Source: Clostridia bacterium (GTDB lineage: Bacteria; Bacillota; Clostridia; TANB77; CAG-508). Taken from it: a stretch of 58,288 bases of DNA. The translations under genes were made by a program, and so were the position numbers. Below are positions 25,828 to 34,700 of this stretch, in pieces (position 1 is the first letter of the stretch; every line of letters starts with the position of its first letter). The notes beneath the pieces are model-generated. The model did no database searches, was not told the DNA's origin, and saw nothing but the letters and a program-made list of their open reading frames with translations. The stretch spans positions 1 through 58,288 of the forward strand of contig JAGALX010000046.1 of the NCBI GenBank assembly GCA_017625035.1, given 5' to 3'.

Positions 25828-26622
25828 ATGTTTAATTTTTGTAGTTTATTTAGTGGTAGTAGTGGTAATAGCTTATTCGTTCAAAACGAAAATACAAATA
25901 TTTTAATCGATGCAGGAGAAAGTGCGAAAAAAATAACAAATGCACTTTCTTCTATTAATGTTTCTGTTGAATCATTAGATGCAATAGTGGTTACTCATGA
26001 GCATGTTGACCATGTAAAAAGTATTGGAACACTTTCACAAAAATATAATATTCCAGTATATGCAACTCAAAAAACTTGGGCTGCAATGCCAGGTCAAGCA
26101 TCAAAAATAGATAATAAATTTCAAAGAACATTTTCATCATCTAATAAATTTTATATTGGAGATTTAGAAATTAATCCTTTTTCTATTCCCCATGATGCAG
26201 CAGACCCTTGCGGTTTTAATGTATTGAGCAATAATGAACAAATTAGTATTGCAACAGATTTAGGACATATTACTCCTGAAATTATTAGTAATTTATCGAA
26301 TAGTTCATTTGTATTATTAGAATCCAATTATGACCCAGAAATTTTAAAATTTTCTAAATATCCTTACTATTTAAAACAAAGAATTTCTGGAACTCATGGC
26401 CATCTTTCAAATTTAGAAGCAGGAAAATTAATTTCCAAGTTATTGAATAATAAAAAACTAAATTCAGTAATGCTTGGTCATCTTAGTAAAGAAAATAATT
26501 TTCCAGAATTAGCTTACAAAACTATAGTTGATGAATTAATTGATGATAAACGTGATATTTCTAATTTAGATATAAGTGTTGCAACACGCGTTGAACCTTC
26601 GAAGATTATTAATGTTTCTTAA
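25828..26622 (+). CDS. walJ: MBL-fold metallohydrolase, WalJ/YycJ type
   Basis: 264-residue metallo-beta-lactamase-fold hydrolase. The metal motif THEHVDHV is at about residues 53-60, with later ligands in IPHDAADP, ATDLGHIT and LGHLSKENN. The start FCSLFSGSSGNSLFV is typical of WalJ (YycJ), a cytoplasmic putative 5'-3' nuclease associated with the WalRK region and cell-wall or DNA coordination. It starts nine bases after murA and has only a weak ribosome binding site, so translation is probably coupled. Confidence 0.88.
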   Translation: MFNFCSLFSGSSGNSLFVQNENTNILIDAGESAKKITNALSSINVSVESLDAIVVTHEHVDHVKSIGTLSQKYNIPVYATQKTWAAMPGQASKIDNKFQRTFSSSNKFYIGDLEINPFSIPHDAADPCGFNVLSNNEQISIATDLGHITPEIISNLSNSSFVLLESNYDPEILKFSKYPYYLKQRISGTHGHLSNLEAGKLISKLLNNKKLNSVMLGHLSKENNFPELAYKTIVDELIDDKRDISNLDISVATRVEPSKIINVS

Positions 26623-26752
26623 ATATATTTTTAATTATGAAAAAATATATTTAACCAGATAAAAATTTATCAAAATTGCTAAATTAAAAAATTAATAAAA
26701 ATAAATTTATTTTTATAATTTTTTAACACTTACATATAAAAAGGAGCTTGCA

Positions 26753-27235
26753 ATGTTACATATTAATATTATTTGTGTTGGTAAATTAAAAGAAAAATAT
26801 CTTCAAGAGGCATTATCGGAATATTCAAAAAGATTGTCAAAATATTGTATTTTGAATATTACTGAGCTTCCTGATGAAAAATTACCATCAAATCTTAATG
26901 ATTCGTTAATTAATCAAATAAAAGAAAAAGAATCTAATAATATAATATCTCATATTGAAAAAAATTCTTATGTTATAACTTTAGACCTTAAAGGAAAACA
27001 ATATTCTTCAGAAGATTTTTCAAAAAAAATTAGTGATATTTCTTTAAATAGCTCTAGTAATATAACATTTATTATTGGTGGAAGTTTAGGTCTTTCTAAA
27101 AAAGTTTTAGATTGTTCTAATGAATTAGTTTGTTTTTCGAAAATGACTTTTCCACACCAATTAATTAGAATTTTTTTATTAGAGCAAATTTTTAGATCTT
27201 TTAAAATTTTAAATAACGAAACTTATCATAGGTAA
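26753..27235 (+). CDS. rlmH: 23S rRNA pseudouridine-1915 N3-methyltransferase
   Basis: 160 residues, the normal length of this SPOUT methyltransferase, which modifies helix 69 of 23S rRNA on assembled 70S ribosomes. Motifs are the N-terminal CVGKLKEKYL, the SAM-binding knot FIIGGSLGLS, and the C-terminal FPHQLIRIFLLEQIFRSFKI ending in YHR. The ATG follows AAAAGGAGC. It lies 130 bases downstream of walJ; walJ-rlmH neighbourhood is common in Firmicutes. Confidence 0.95.
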   Translation: MLHINIICVGKLKEKYLQEALSEYSKRLSKYCILNITELPDEKLPSNLNDSLINQIKEKESNNIISHIEKNSYVITLDLKGKQYSSEDFSKKISDISLNSSSNITFIIGGSLGLSKKVLDCSNELVCFSKMTFPHQLIRIFLLEQIFRSFKILNNETYHR

Positions 27236-27459
27236 ATTGTATATATTGTTATGTAGAGGAAAAATGGCCTAAATTTGCAATTTTGTTTTAGGGGTTTGCA
27301 AAAAAATGAAAAGGGGGCTTTTCAATAAAAAAGATTTTTTTCCTCTACAAAATTAAAAACATTGGAATTTTTTTAGAATAAATTTTTCGAATAAAAATTT
27401 TAGATTTAAAATTTATAACCATATATTACTACCATTTCTTTCATTAGTCAAGAATTTCT

Positions 27460-27987
27460 TTACGACAAAATTCTACAAATTATTACAGCACTTAATATTC
27501 CCATTAAATCTGCAGTAAGCGATGCTGCTAAAACCCCCCTATTTTTCTTTATTCTTACACAACTTGTGTATACTGCAATTGTATAAAAAGTTGTTTCTGT
27601 AGATCCCATAATTACTGATGCAACACGTCCTATATAGCTGTCTACTCCAAACTTTGTCATTATATCTGTTGCTACACCTATCGATGCACTACCAGAAATT
27701 GGTCTTAATAGTGCAAGTGGCATTATTTCTGATGGAATATTCAATAAAGAGGTAATTGGACTTATTAAATTTGTACAAAAATCTATAACTCCAGAACTTC
27801 TTAATAAACCTATGGCGAAGAATATTCCTATTAGTGTTGGAAATATTTTTAAAGTTACCTGTAGTCCTTCCTTTGCTCCATCTAAAAACAAATCAAAAAT
27901 AGGCTTTTTTTCGATAATTCCCCATATTATTATTATTGCTATAATTAATGGCATTGCTAGTGTTGAAATATAATTTATTATGTTCAT
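27460..27987 (-). CDS. spmB: Spore maturation protein B
   Basis: 175-residue integral membrane protein of the nucleoside-recognition (Gate) superfamily. Motifs are GAKEGLQVTLKIFPTLIG and LRPISGSASIGVATDIM. With SpmA it is needed for spore core dehydration and heat resistance in Bacillus and Clostridium. The ATG at 27985-27987 follows GAAAGGAAA; the frame extends 20 codons further upstream, but that part is inside a repeat element and has no ribosome binding site. It lies 150 bases after spmA instead of being directly linked, because the element sits between them. Confidence 0.93.
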   Translation of the reverse strand: MNIINYISTLAMPLIIAIIIIWGIIEKKPIFDLFLDGAKEGLQVTLKIFPTLIGIFFAIGLLRSSGVIDFCTNLISPITSLLNIPSEIMPLALLRPISGSASIGVATDIMTKFGVDSYIGRVASVIMGSTETTFYTIAVYTSCVRIKKNRGVLAASLTADLMGILSAVIICRILS

Positions 27988-28007
27988 AATAATTTTCCTT
28001 TCTATAC

Positions 28008-28115
28008 GAACAATAGTGACCCATTTGAAACATTCTAACTTTTTCAAATTGTATTATGCGCCACGTGTAAGTGTTCGTGCACCAAATTTTGCAAAAATTT
28101 GTGTGCAATGTTTGC
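28008..28115 (+). repeat. Dispersed structured element, copy B, between spmA and spmB
   Basis: Left arm GAACAAT-AGTGACCCAT (28008-28024), right arm ATGCGCCAC-GTGTA-AGTGTTC (28056-28076), two-base gap, then the conserved box from 28079 to about 28112. It matches copy A closely, including the ACATTCTAACT loop, but two arm positions are mispaired, and the third part of the element is missing. It lies antisense to the spmA-spmB transcript. Confidence 0.72.
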
Positions 28116-28137
28116 ACTTCTTCTTGAGAACAATTTT

Positions 28138-28713
28138 CTATTTGCTTTTCATCAATAGTTTAACAATAATTATCCCAGCAAGTGCTGCACAAATTGTTGC
28201 ACACCATACTGGTACTAATATTTCTGTAGAGTTTGTTGAACCTAAAGATTGCCTTATAGCTAATACTGTTGTTGGTATTAATTGAATTGAAGCAGTATTA
28301 ATAAGAACAAACATCATCATAGAGTTGGTTAATGTATCTTTTTTATCATTTTCTTTTTGCATGCTTTCCATAGCTTTTAATCCTAATGGTGTAGCTGCAT
28401 TCCCTAGCCCTAATATATTTGCAATCATATTCATTGATATTTCTTTTTTAATTTTTTTAGATTTTTTTAAATCTGGAAATAAAAAATTTATAATTGGATT
28501 CAACAAGTTGCTAAACTTTTCTATTAAGCTTAAATTACTAGCAATTTTCATTAATCCACTCCACAAGCACATAGTTCCTAGAAGTGTCATAGTTACTGAA
28601 ATTGTATTTTCTGTTGATTCAAATATCGAATTATTTATGTTTTCTAAATTACCAGAAAATATTGCATATATAATTGATACTATTATAAAAATCGGCCATA
28701 TTTTATTTAACAT
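28138..28713 (-). CDS. spmA: Spore maturation protein A
   Basis: 191 residues, four to five membrane segments, also of the nucleoside-recognition domain superfamily. The ANILGLGNAATPLGLKAME motif and LINTASIQLIPTTVLAIR segment identify SpmA. Partner of SpmB in spore core dehydration. The ATG at 28711-28713 follows AAAGGTGGAAA. The gene order spmA-spmB is the conserved one, interrupted by copy B of the intergenic element. Confidence 0.93.
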   Translation of the reverse strand: MLNKIWPIFIIVSIIYAIFSGNLENINNSIFESTENTISVTMTLLGTMCLWSGLMKIASNLSLIEKFSNLLNPIINFLFPDLKKSKKIKKEISMNMIANILGLGNAATPLGLKAMESMQKENDKKDTLTNSMMMFVLINTASIQLIPTTVLAIRQSLGSTNSTEILVPVWCATICAALAGIIIVKLLMKSK

Positions 28714-28889
28714 TTTCCACCTTTAATCCTTTTTTCAACTATATTCATTTTGTTTTATTATTAGAACAGACAAAAGCGAGAATCATTCACTACGTTAGAG
28801 AAAAATGCTGAACCAAGGAAGAATGCTGGTGTATATATTATTTGAAATGAACTAGGGTGGGGACCGACAAGCTAGAGTCTGTAGTTTTG

Positions 28890-28984
28890 GTGAAAAAAAG
28901 CGCACATTGGGGACGTGAAAAAAGTGCAAAAAGGGGACGGAGTTGTTGTCTAAACATTTTTAGACAACAACTCCGTCCTAGTTC
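28890..28984. repeat. REP-like element with a perfect 20-bp hairpin
   Basis: Contains CGCACATTGGGGACGT, then AAAAGGGGACGG, then a perfect 20-bp stem (28935-28954 / 28959-28978) with a CATT loop. TTGGGGACG-type repeats with hairpins are known as non-autonomous REP elements mobilised by Y1 (REP-associated) transposases; none is in the window. On the minus strand the stem is followed by CCTTTTTGC and directly follows rsmI, so it may also terminate that gene. A related GCACATTGGGACGTT occurs at 57905. Confidence 0.72.
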
Positions 28985-29803
28985 TTATTTTACAAATTTC
29001 ATATAAATCTCATTCTTACTAACCCCATTATCTTTAGCAATTTTTTTTATTATTTCATTTTTTGAAAGCCCTTGTTTTTCATAAAAATCATACTGTTCTT
29101 CTATTGTCATTTCTATATTTTTCGTTTCTTCTACCTCACAATTTCCTTCAATTAAAATTATCATTTCCCCTTTTAATTCTTTTACTATTTCAATAATCTC
29201 CGATATTTTTCCACGTATAAATTCTTCATGAATTTTTGTTAATTCCCTAGCAAGAACAATATTTACATTACCTAAGTTTTTGTATATATCATTCAAGGTG
29301 TTAGATATTTTATGTGGAGCTTCGTAAATAATCATTGTTTTTGTTTCTTTTTTTAGCTCTTCTAATTTAATTGTTCTTAATTTTTTATTTAATGGTAAAA
29401 ATCCATAAAATGCAAATTCTTTGGTATTTAATCCAGATGTAATTAGTGCATTAATTAATGCACATGCTCCTGGAATTGGTATGATTTCTATATTATTTTT
29501 TATTGCTTCTTTTACGATAAATTCTCCTGGGTCAGAAACTGCTGGAGTTCCTGCATCTGTAATTAATGCTATATTTTCTCCATTTAATAATTTATTTATT
29601 AATAAATCGGTTTTTATATCTTCATTATGTCTATGATAACTTATTAATGGCTTTGAAATTTCTAAGTGATTTAATAGTTTTAAACTATGCCTTGTATCTT
29701 CGGCTGCTATTACATCTACTTCTTTTAATATTCGTATTGCTCTTAATGTTATATCTTCTAAATTCCCTATTGGGGTAGCTACTAAATATAATTTTCCACT
29801 CAT
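28985..29803 (-). CDS. rsmI: 16S rRNA cytidine-1402 2'-O-methyltransferase
   Basis: 272-residue SAM methyltransferase of the TP-methylase fold. LYLVATPIGNLEDITLRA at the N terminus, AAEDTRHSLKLL, and LITDAGTPAVSDPG are the family motifs; a small helical C-terminal domain (LSKNEIIKKIAKDNGVSKNEIY) follows as usual. It modifies the decoding centre of the 30S subunit. It starts 11 bases after trmN6 with an AAGGAG ribosome binding site, forming an RNA-modification operon. Confidence 0.95.
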   Translation of the reverse strand: MSGKLYLVATPIGNLEDITLRAIRILKEVDVIAAEDTRHSLKLLNHLEISKPLISYHRHNEDIKTDLLINKLLNGENIALITDAGTPAVSDPGEFIVKEAIKNNIEIIPIPGACALINALITSGLNTKEFAFYGFLPLNKKLRTIKLEELKKETKTMIIYEAPHKISNTLNDIYKNLGNVNIVLARELTKIHEEFIRGKISEIIEIVKELKGEMIILIEGNCEVEETKNIEMTIEEQYDFYEKQGLSKNEIIKKIAKDNGVSKNEIYMKFVK

Positions 29804-29814
29804 GCTATTTCTCC

Positions 29815-30558
29815 TTATTTTTTATTATAAATTTCTAATATTTCGTCTGTATATGTTCCATCTTCATTATATACATATAATGGTTTTTCTATTTTTAAAA
29901 ATGATTTTCCATTTTTTACGGCTTCTATTAAAACCAATTTTGAATCGCTTGTACTATTTGAATATACAAACCTTATTCTTTTTGGTTCTATTTTATTTAA
30001 TCTCATTTCAGAAATAATATCAGCTAATCTTTCTGTTCTGTGTACCATGTATAAACTTCCTCTATCTTTTAAAAGTTTAAAACTCATTTTTATAAAATCT
30101 GATAAATCCGCCTTAATTTCATGTCTTGAGATTAATTTTATTTCATTTTCATTTATTTTTCCTGAGTTAGCTTTTTTGTAAGGCGGATTTGTTACAATTG
30201 AGTCATAATAATCAAGTTTTAGAATTTTATCTAATTCTTTTATATTTGCATTTATTATATCGAATTTATCTTCTAAATTATTTAGTTTTATTGTTCTTTT
30301 TGCCATTTCAGCAATTTCTGTTTGAACTTCTATACCAGTTATTTGTTTTAAATTTGTTTTTGCACATAATAATAATCCTAAAATACCTGTGCCTGTACCT
30401 AAATCTAATACTTTGTTATTTCTTTTTATCCCTTTTGCAAAATCTGATAATAGTACACTATCAATTCCAAAACAAAAACCATCAGTTCTTTGTATTATTT
30501 TTAGATTATTTAGCTCTAAATCATCAATTCTTTCATTCTCTTTTAATATATTTTCCAC
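29815..30558 (-). CDS. trmN6: tRNA1(Val) A37 N6-methyltransferase-like enzyme
   Basis: 247-residue Rossmann-fold methyltransferase. SAM motif I is VLDLGTGTGILGLLL and the amino-methyltransferase catalytic motif is NPPYKK. The N-terminal LKIIQRTDGFCFGIDSVLLSDF is typical of the YfiC/TrmN6 (YabB) family. The start is GTG at 30556-30558 after AGAGG. Location before rsmI matches the yabB-yazA-rsmI order of Bacillus, with the GIY-YIG gene missing. Substrate specificity is inferred from family. Confidence 0.88.
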   Translation of the reverse strand: MENILKENERIDDLELNNLKIIQRTDGFCFGIDSVLLSDFAKGIKRNNKVLDLGTGTGILGLLLCAKTNLKQITGIEVQTEIAEMAKRTIKLNNLEDKFDIINANIKELDKILKLDYYDSIVTNPPYKKANSGKINENEIKLISRHEIKADLSDFIKMSFKLLKDRGSLYMVHRTERLADIISEMRLNKIEPKRIRFVYSNSTSDSKLVLIEAVKNGKSFLKIEKPLYVYNEDGTYTDEILEIYNKK

Positions 30559-30654
30559 GGAAAGCCTCTTTTCTTTAACAATATTTATAAATATTTAATA
30601 TTATATACTATAAATGCAATTTTTTAAAGTGGAACTTTGGAAAGGATGATTTTT

Positions 30655-30816
30655 ATGTTTAATAAATGTAATTTTAACAATTCACACAAAAAATGTAGCC
30701 CTCTACAATCTTTATACGAAGTAGAAAATTTTTTAAGACGTTTGTCTTATGCAAAAAACTCTATATGTTTTGCTAAAAAAGCTAAATATCTTATTGATAA
30801 TGGAAAAAAACATTAA
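30655..30816 (+). CDS. 53-residue cysteine-containing small protein
   Basis: ATG at 30655 with AAAGGA eight bases upstream and TAA at 30814-30816. The product is basic, with three cysteines (CNFNNSHKKC near the start, SICF later) and amphipathic helix-like segments (LYEVENFLRRLSYAKN, FAKKAKYLIDNGKKH). No signal peptide. It stands alone on the plus strand between two minus-strand genes. No homologue recognised; the ribosome binding site and balanced composition argue for a real gene. Confidence 0.5.
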   Translation: MFNKCNFNNSHKKCSPLQSLYEVENFLRRLSYAKNSICFAKKAKYLIDNGKKH

Positions 30817-30864
30817 TATTAATTGTGCAAATATCAGTTATGATTTATGTACTAACTTTTTGTA

Positions 30865-31434
30865 CTAATCCTCTTTTGTAAATAATTGTTCAAAACTAAT
30901 ATTTCCATTTTTAAAACATTGATTTTGCTCTCCTTCTATCAATATTTTTATAGCATTTATCTCTGTAAATTGAGTCATAGTATCCACAATTTGACTAATT
31001 ACTAGACCATGTATTTCTACATCATCAACTTGATTTTCTATAAATTCTTTTGAAAAATCAATGATTAAACATTCCCCACTTTTTTGGATAGAATTTACCC
31101 TTACATTTTCTGGTATCACACTTTTTAAATTATCAGATTTTGGACCACTTAACAATAAATTCATTACTTCACTATACGGATTATTTAATAAAATTTTAGA
31201 ATCCACTTTTCTAATTTCCTCAGCGATTTCATTATTTTCGTTTACGAAATATAAATTAATAGTAGTCTCCCTTAATTGCTCATCTGATATTTCTTCTTCT
31301 GGAATTATTTCATTTTCAACGACATTATTCTCTATTTTTTCAACCCCGATATTACAACAAATTAATATAATTATTGCAATAACAATTACCACTACCCCAC
31401 AAATTATTAATATTCGTTTGTTTTTTAAATTCAT
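30865..31434 (-). CDS. GerMN-domain lipoprotein-like or membrane-anchored protein
   Basis: 189 residues: an N-terminal hydrophobic anchor (residues 8-27, ending ILICCNIG, so a lipobox-like cysteine is possible), an acidic linker, and one GerMN domain (TTINLYFVNENNEI, LLLSGPKS, VRVNSIQKSGECLIIDFS). GerM of Bacillus, with two such domains, works in spore assembly and germination. A single-domain protein of this length is common in Clostridia. The ATG follows AGGGAGG. Confidence 0.82.
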   Translation of the reverse strand: MNLKNKRILIICGVVVIVIAIIILICCNIGVEKIENNVVENEIIPEEEISDEQLRETTINLYFVNENNEIAEEIRKVDSKILLNNPYSEVMNLLLSGPKSDNLKSVIPENVRVNSIQKSGECLIIDFSKEFIENQVDDVEIHGLVISQIVDTMTQFTEINAIKILIEGEQNQCFKNGNISFEQLFTKED

Positions 31435-31508
31435 ACTTTACCTCCCTTTGTTTGTTACTAAGTATTCTCTATTTATATATTCCACCTTTCCTAATAGCTT
31501 TTCCTAAA

Positions 31509-31546
31509 GCGGACATTTTTAAATTTGTATCTGTTTATGACATTAC
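31509..31546. repeat. Fragment of the dispersed element (copy D)
   Basis: GCGGACATTTTTAAATTTG followed by TATCTGTTTATGACATT matches the left arm and loop of copy C at 57996-58030 with few changes; the right arm and the conserved box are absent, so this is a remnant. It lies in the 327-base gap upstream of the activase gene, which otherwise shows only a promoter. Confidence 0.5.
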
Positions 31547-31659
31547 AGTGCAAAACTAAAATTATATAAACATCTTCCCAGTAACTTTTACTTCTAAATC
31601 CTATTACAAGCAAGTACCAAATATGACCATAAAACCTAATATTCATAAGTATATTTCGT

Positions 31660-31688
31660 TTGACAAAATTCGAGTTTCAATATAAAAT
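31660..31688 (+). promoter_or_regulatory. Promoter of the acyl-CoA dehydratase activase gene
   Basis: TTGACA (31660-31665), 17-base spacer, TAAAAT (31683-31688). The leader to the ATG at 31762 is about 67 bases, with AAAGGAG as ribosome binding site. Confidence 0.75.
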
Positions 31689-31761
31689 ACTGACAAAGTT
31701 ACAATCAGTACTACAAAATGCTGAATCGCGACAAAATCTATAGTAACAAAAGGAGATTCTT

Positions 31762-34700
31762 ATGAATAAAATATTACACGTAGGACTAGACGTAGGATCA
31801 ACTACTGTAAAAATAGTAGTTTTAGATTCAAAATTAAATATAATATACAAAAATTATGAAAGACATTTTTCAGACACAAAAAACACAGTATGTAATGTTC
31901 TTGAAAACTTAGAGCAAAAATATCCAAACTCTAATTTTACAATTTCACTTACAGGATCTGGAGCTATGTCTGCAGCTAACTTTTTACATTTACCATTTTT
32001 ACAAGAAGTAGTATCTTGTAAAAATGCTGTTGAAAAATACATTCCTAAAACAGATGTAGTAATAGAGCTTGGTGGAGAAGATGCAAAAATAATTTATTTT
32101 GATAATTTCATTGAACAACGTATGAACGGAACTTGTGCAGGAGGAACTGGTGCATTTATTGACCAAATGGCATCATTATTAGATACAGATGCAAGTGGAT
32201 TAAATGAACTAGCAAAAAAACACAAAACTATATATCCAATAGCTTCACGTTGTGGTGTTTTTGCGAAAACAGATATTCAACCACTATTAAATGAAGGAGC
32301 AGCAAAAGAAGATATAGCAGTATCAATATTCCAAGCTGTAGTAAACCAAACAATAAGTGGGCTTGCATGTGGTAGACCAATAAAAGGCAATGTTGCATTT
32401 TTAGGAGGACCATTAAATTATTTATCTGAATTAAGACAAAGATTTATCGAAACACTTTCATTAAAAGATGAAGAAATTATAGTTCCAGAAGAAGCACATC
32501 TATTTGTAGCCAAAGGAGCTGCACTAAGCTCTGTAGAAAATAAACCTATTACCAATGAAATTTTAAAAAGTAAAATTACTGTTTTAAGGGATTCACATGA
32601 TAACACAACAATACCATTAGATCCATTATTTTCTATTGATGCAGATTATGAAGAATTCAAACAAAGACACCATAAAGACTGTGTAAAAAAAGGAACACTA
32701 GAAAATTTTGAAGGCGACTGCTTTGTTGGTATAGATGCTGGATCAACAACAACAAAATTAGTATTAATAGATAATGAAGGAAAATTACTATATTCTCTAT
32801 ATGGAAATAATGAAGGAAACCCATTAAAAAGCGTAATGGGAATGCTAAAAAAACTATACACTGTATTACCACCCAAAGCAGATATTCGTTTTAGTGGAGT
32901 TACAGGATATGGAGAACAATTAATAAAAACAGCATTAAAAATAGATTTAAACGAAATAGAAACAATTGCACACTACACAGCAGCAAAAGAATTTATGCCA
33001 AATGTTACAAGCATTGTTGACATTGGCGGACAAGATATGAAATACATAAAAATAAAAAAAGGCTCAATTGATAATATAATGCTTAATGAAGCATGTTCAT
33101 CTGGATGTGGATCATTTATAGAAACATTCGTCAAAAGCTTAAACTTATCGATTGAAGAATTTGTATCTGCCGCAATAGAAGCAAGAAAGCCTGTAGATTT
33201 AGGTTCTAGATGTACAGTATTCATGAATTCAAAAATAAAACAAGCACAAAAAGAAGGTTATTCTGTAGGAGATATATCTGCCGGATTATCATATTCAGTA
33301 ATAAAAAATGCAATTCAAAAAGTTATGAAAATTAGAGATGTTAATACATTAGGTAACCATATAGTAGTTCAAGGTGGAACATTTTACAATGATGCAGTAC
33401 TTAGAGCTTTTGAATTAATAGTTGGAAAAAATGTTATCAGACCAGATATTGCAGGCTTAATGGGAGCATATGGAGCCGCATTACTTGCAAAACAACAATA
33501 TGAATCTAATTTAGATATGGAATATCATTCTACAATATTAAAATCAGATGATATTGATAAATTAGAAGTAAAAACTAGTCATGTACGTTGCCAAAACTGC
33601 GAAAATCACTGTTTATTAACAATTAATAAATTTAGTGATGGAAGTAGATACATTTCTGGAAACAGATGCGAAAAAGGTGCAGGAATTATAAATAAAAGCA
33701 CAGAGCTTCCAAACTTAATAAAATACAAATATGAAAGAGTATTTAATTACATACCATTAAAAGAAGAAACCGCAAAACGTGGAACAATCGGAATACCTAG
33801 AGTTTTAAATATGTACGAAGATTATCCTTTCTGGTTCACATTTTTAACAAACCTTGGATTTAGAGTTGTTTTATCAGAAAAAAGTAACAGAAAAACTTAC
33901 GAAAAAGGTATTGAATCAATGCCATCAGAATCAGTATGCTTTCCAGCCAAATTATCTCATGGCCATATAGTTGGACTTATAGAACAAGGCATAAAAACAA
34001 TATTCTATCCTTGTATACCTTATTCAAGAAAAGAATATAAAGATGCAGACAATCACTATAATTGCCCTATAGTTATATCTTATCCAGAAGTTTTAAAAAA
34101 TAATGTTGAAGATTTAAAAGATAAAGATATTGAATTTTTAAATCCATTCTTACCTTTTGAACCTGACAAATTAGCAAAAACTATATTAGAATTACCAGAA
34201 TTTAAAAAATATAATTTTACAAAAAAAGAATTACTAATTGCGGCAAAAATGGCTGAGCTTGAATACAGAAGATTTAAAAATGATATCCGAAAAAAAGGTG
34301 AAGAAACACTAAAATATTTAGAAGATAATAATTTAAAAGGTATTGTAATTGCAGGTAGACCATATCATGCAGACCCAGAAGTTAACCATGGTATTGATAC
34401 ATTAATTACAAGCTTAGGACTTAGTGTTTTAACAGAAGACAGTATTTGTCATTTAACTAAGGCCCAAAGACCATTAAGAGTTGTAGACCAATGGACATTC
34501 CACGCAAGACTATACGCAGCAGCTGATTTAGTTGGAAAAAAAGATTATTTAGAATTAGTTCAATTAAATTCATTTGGGTGTGGGGTTGATGCTGTAACAA
34601 CAGATCAGGTAGAAGAAATTCTTAGTAACTTTGGAAAAATGTATACATTAATAAAAATAGACGAAATAAATAACCTAGGAGCAGTAAGAATTCGTATCCG

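Noticed and set aside
27307..27340. TGAAAAG/CTTTTCA hairpin after rlmH as a terminator
   Set aside because: The stem is only 7 bp and the T-run starts about ten bases later; not convincing enough to list.
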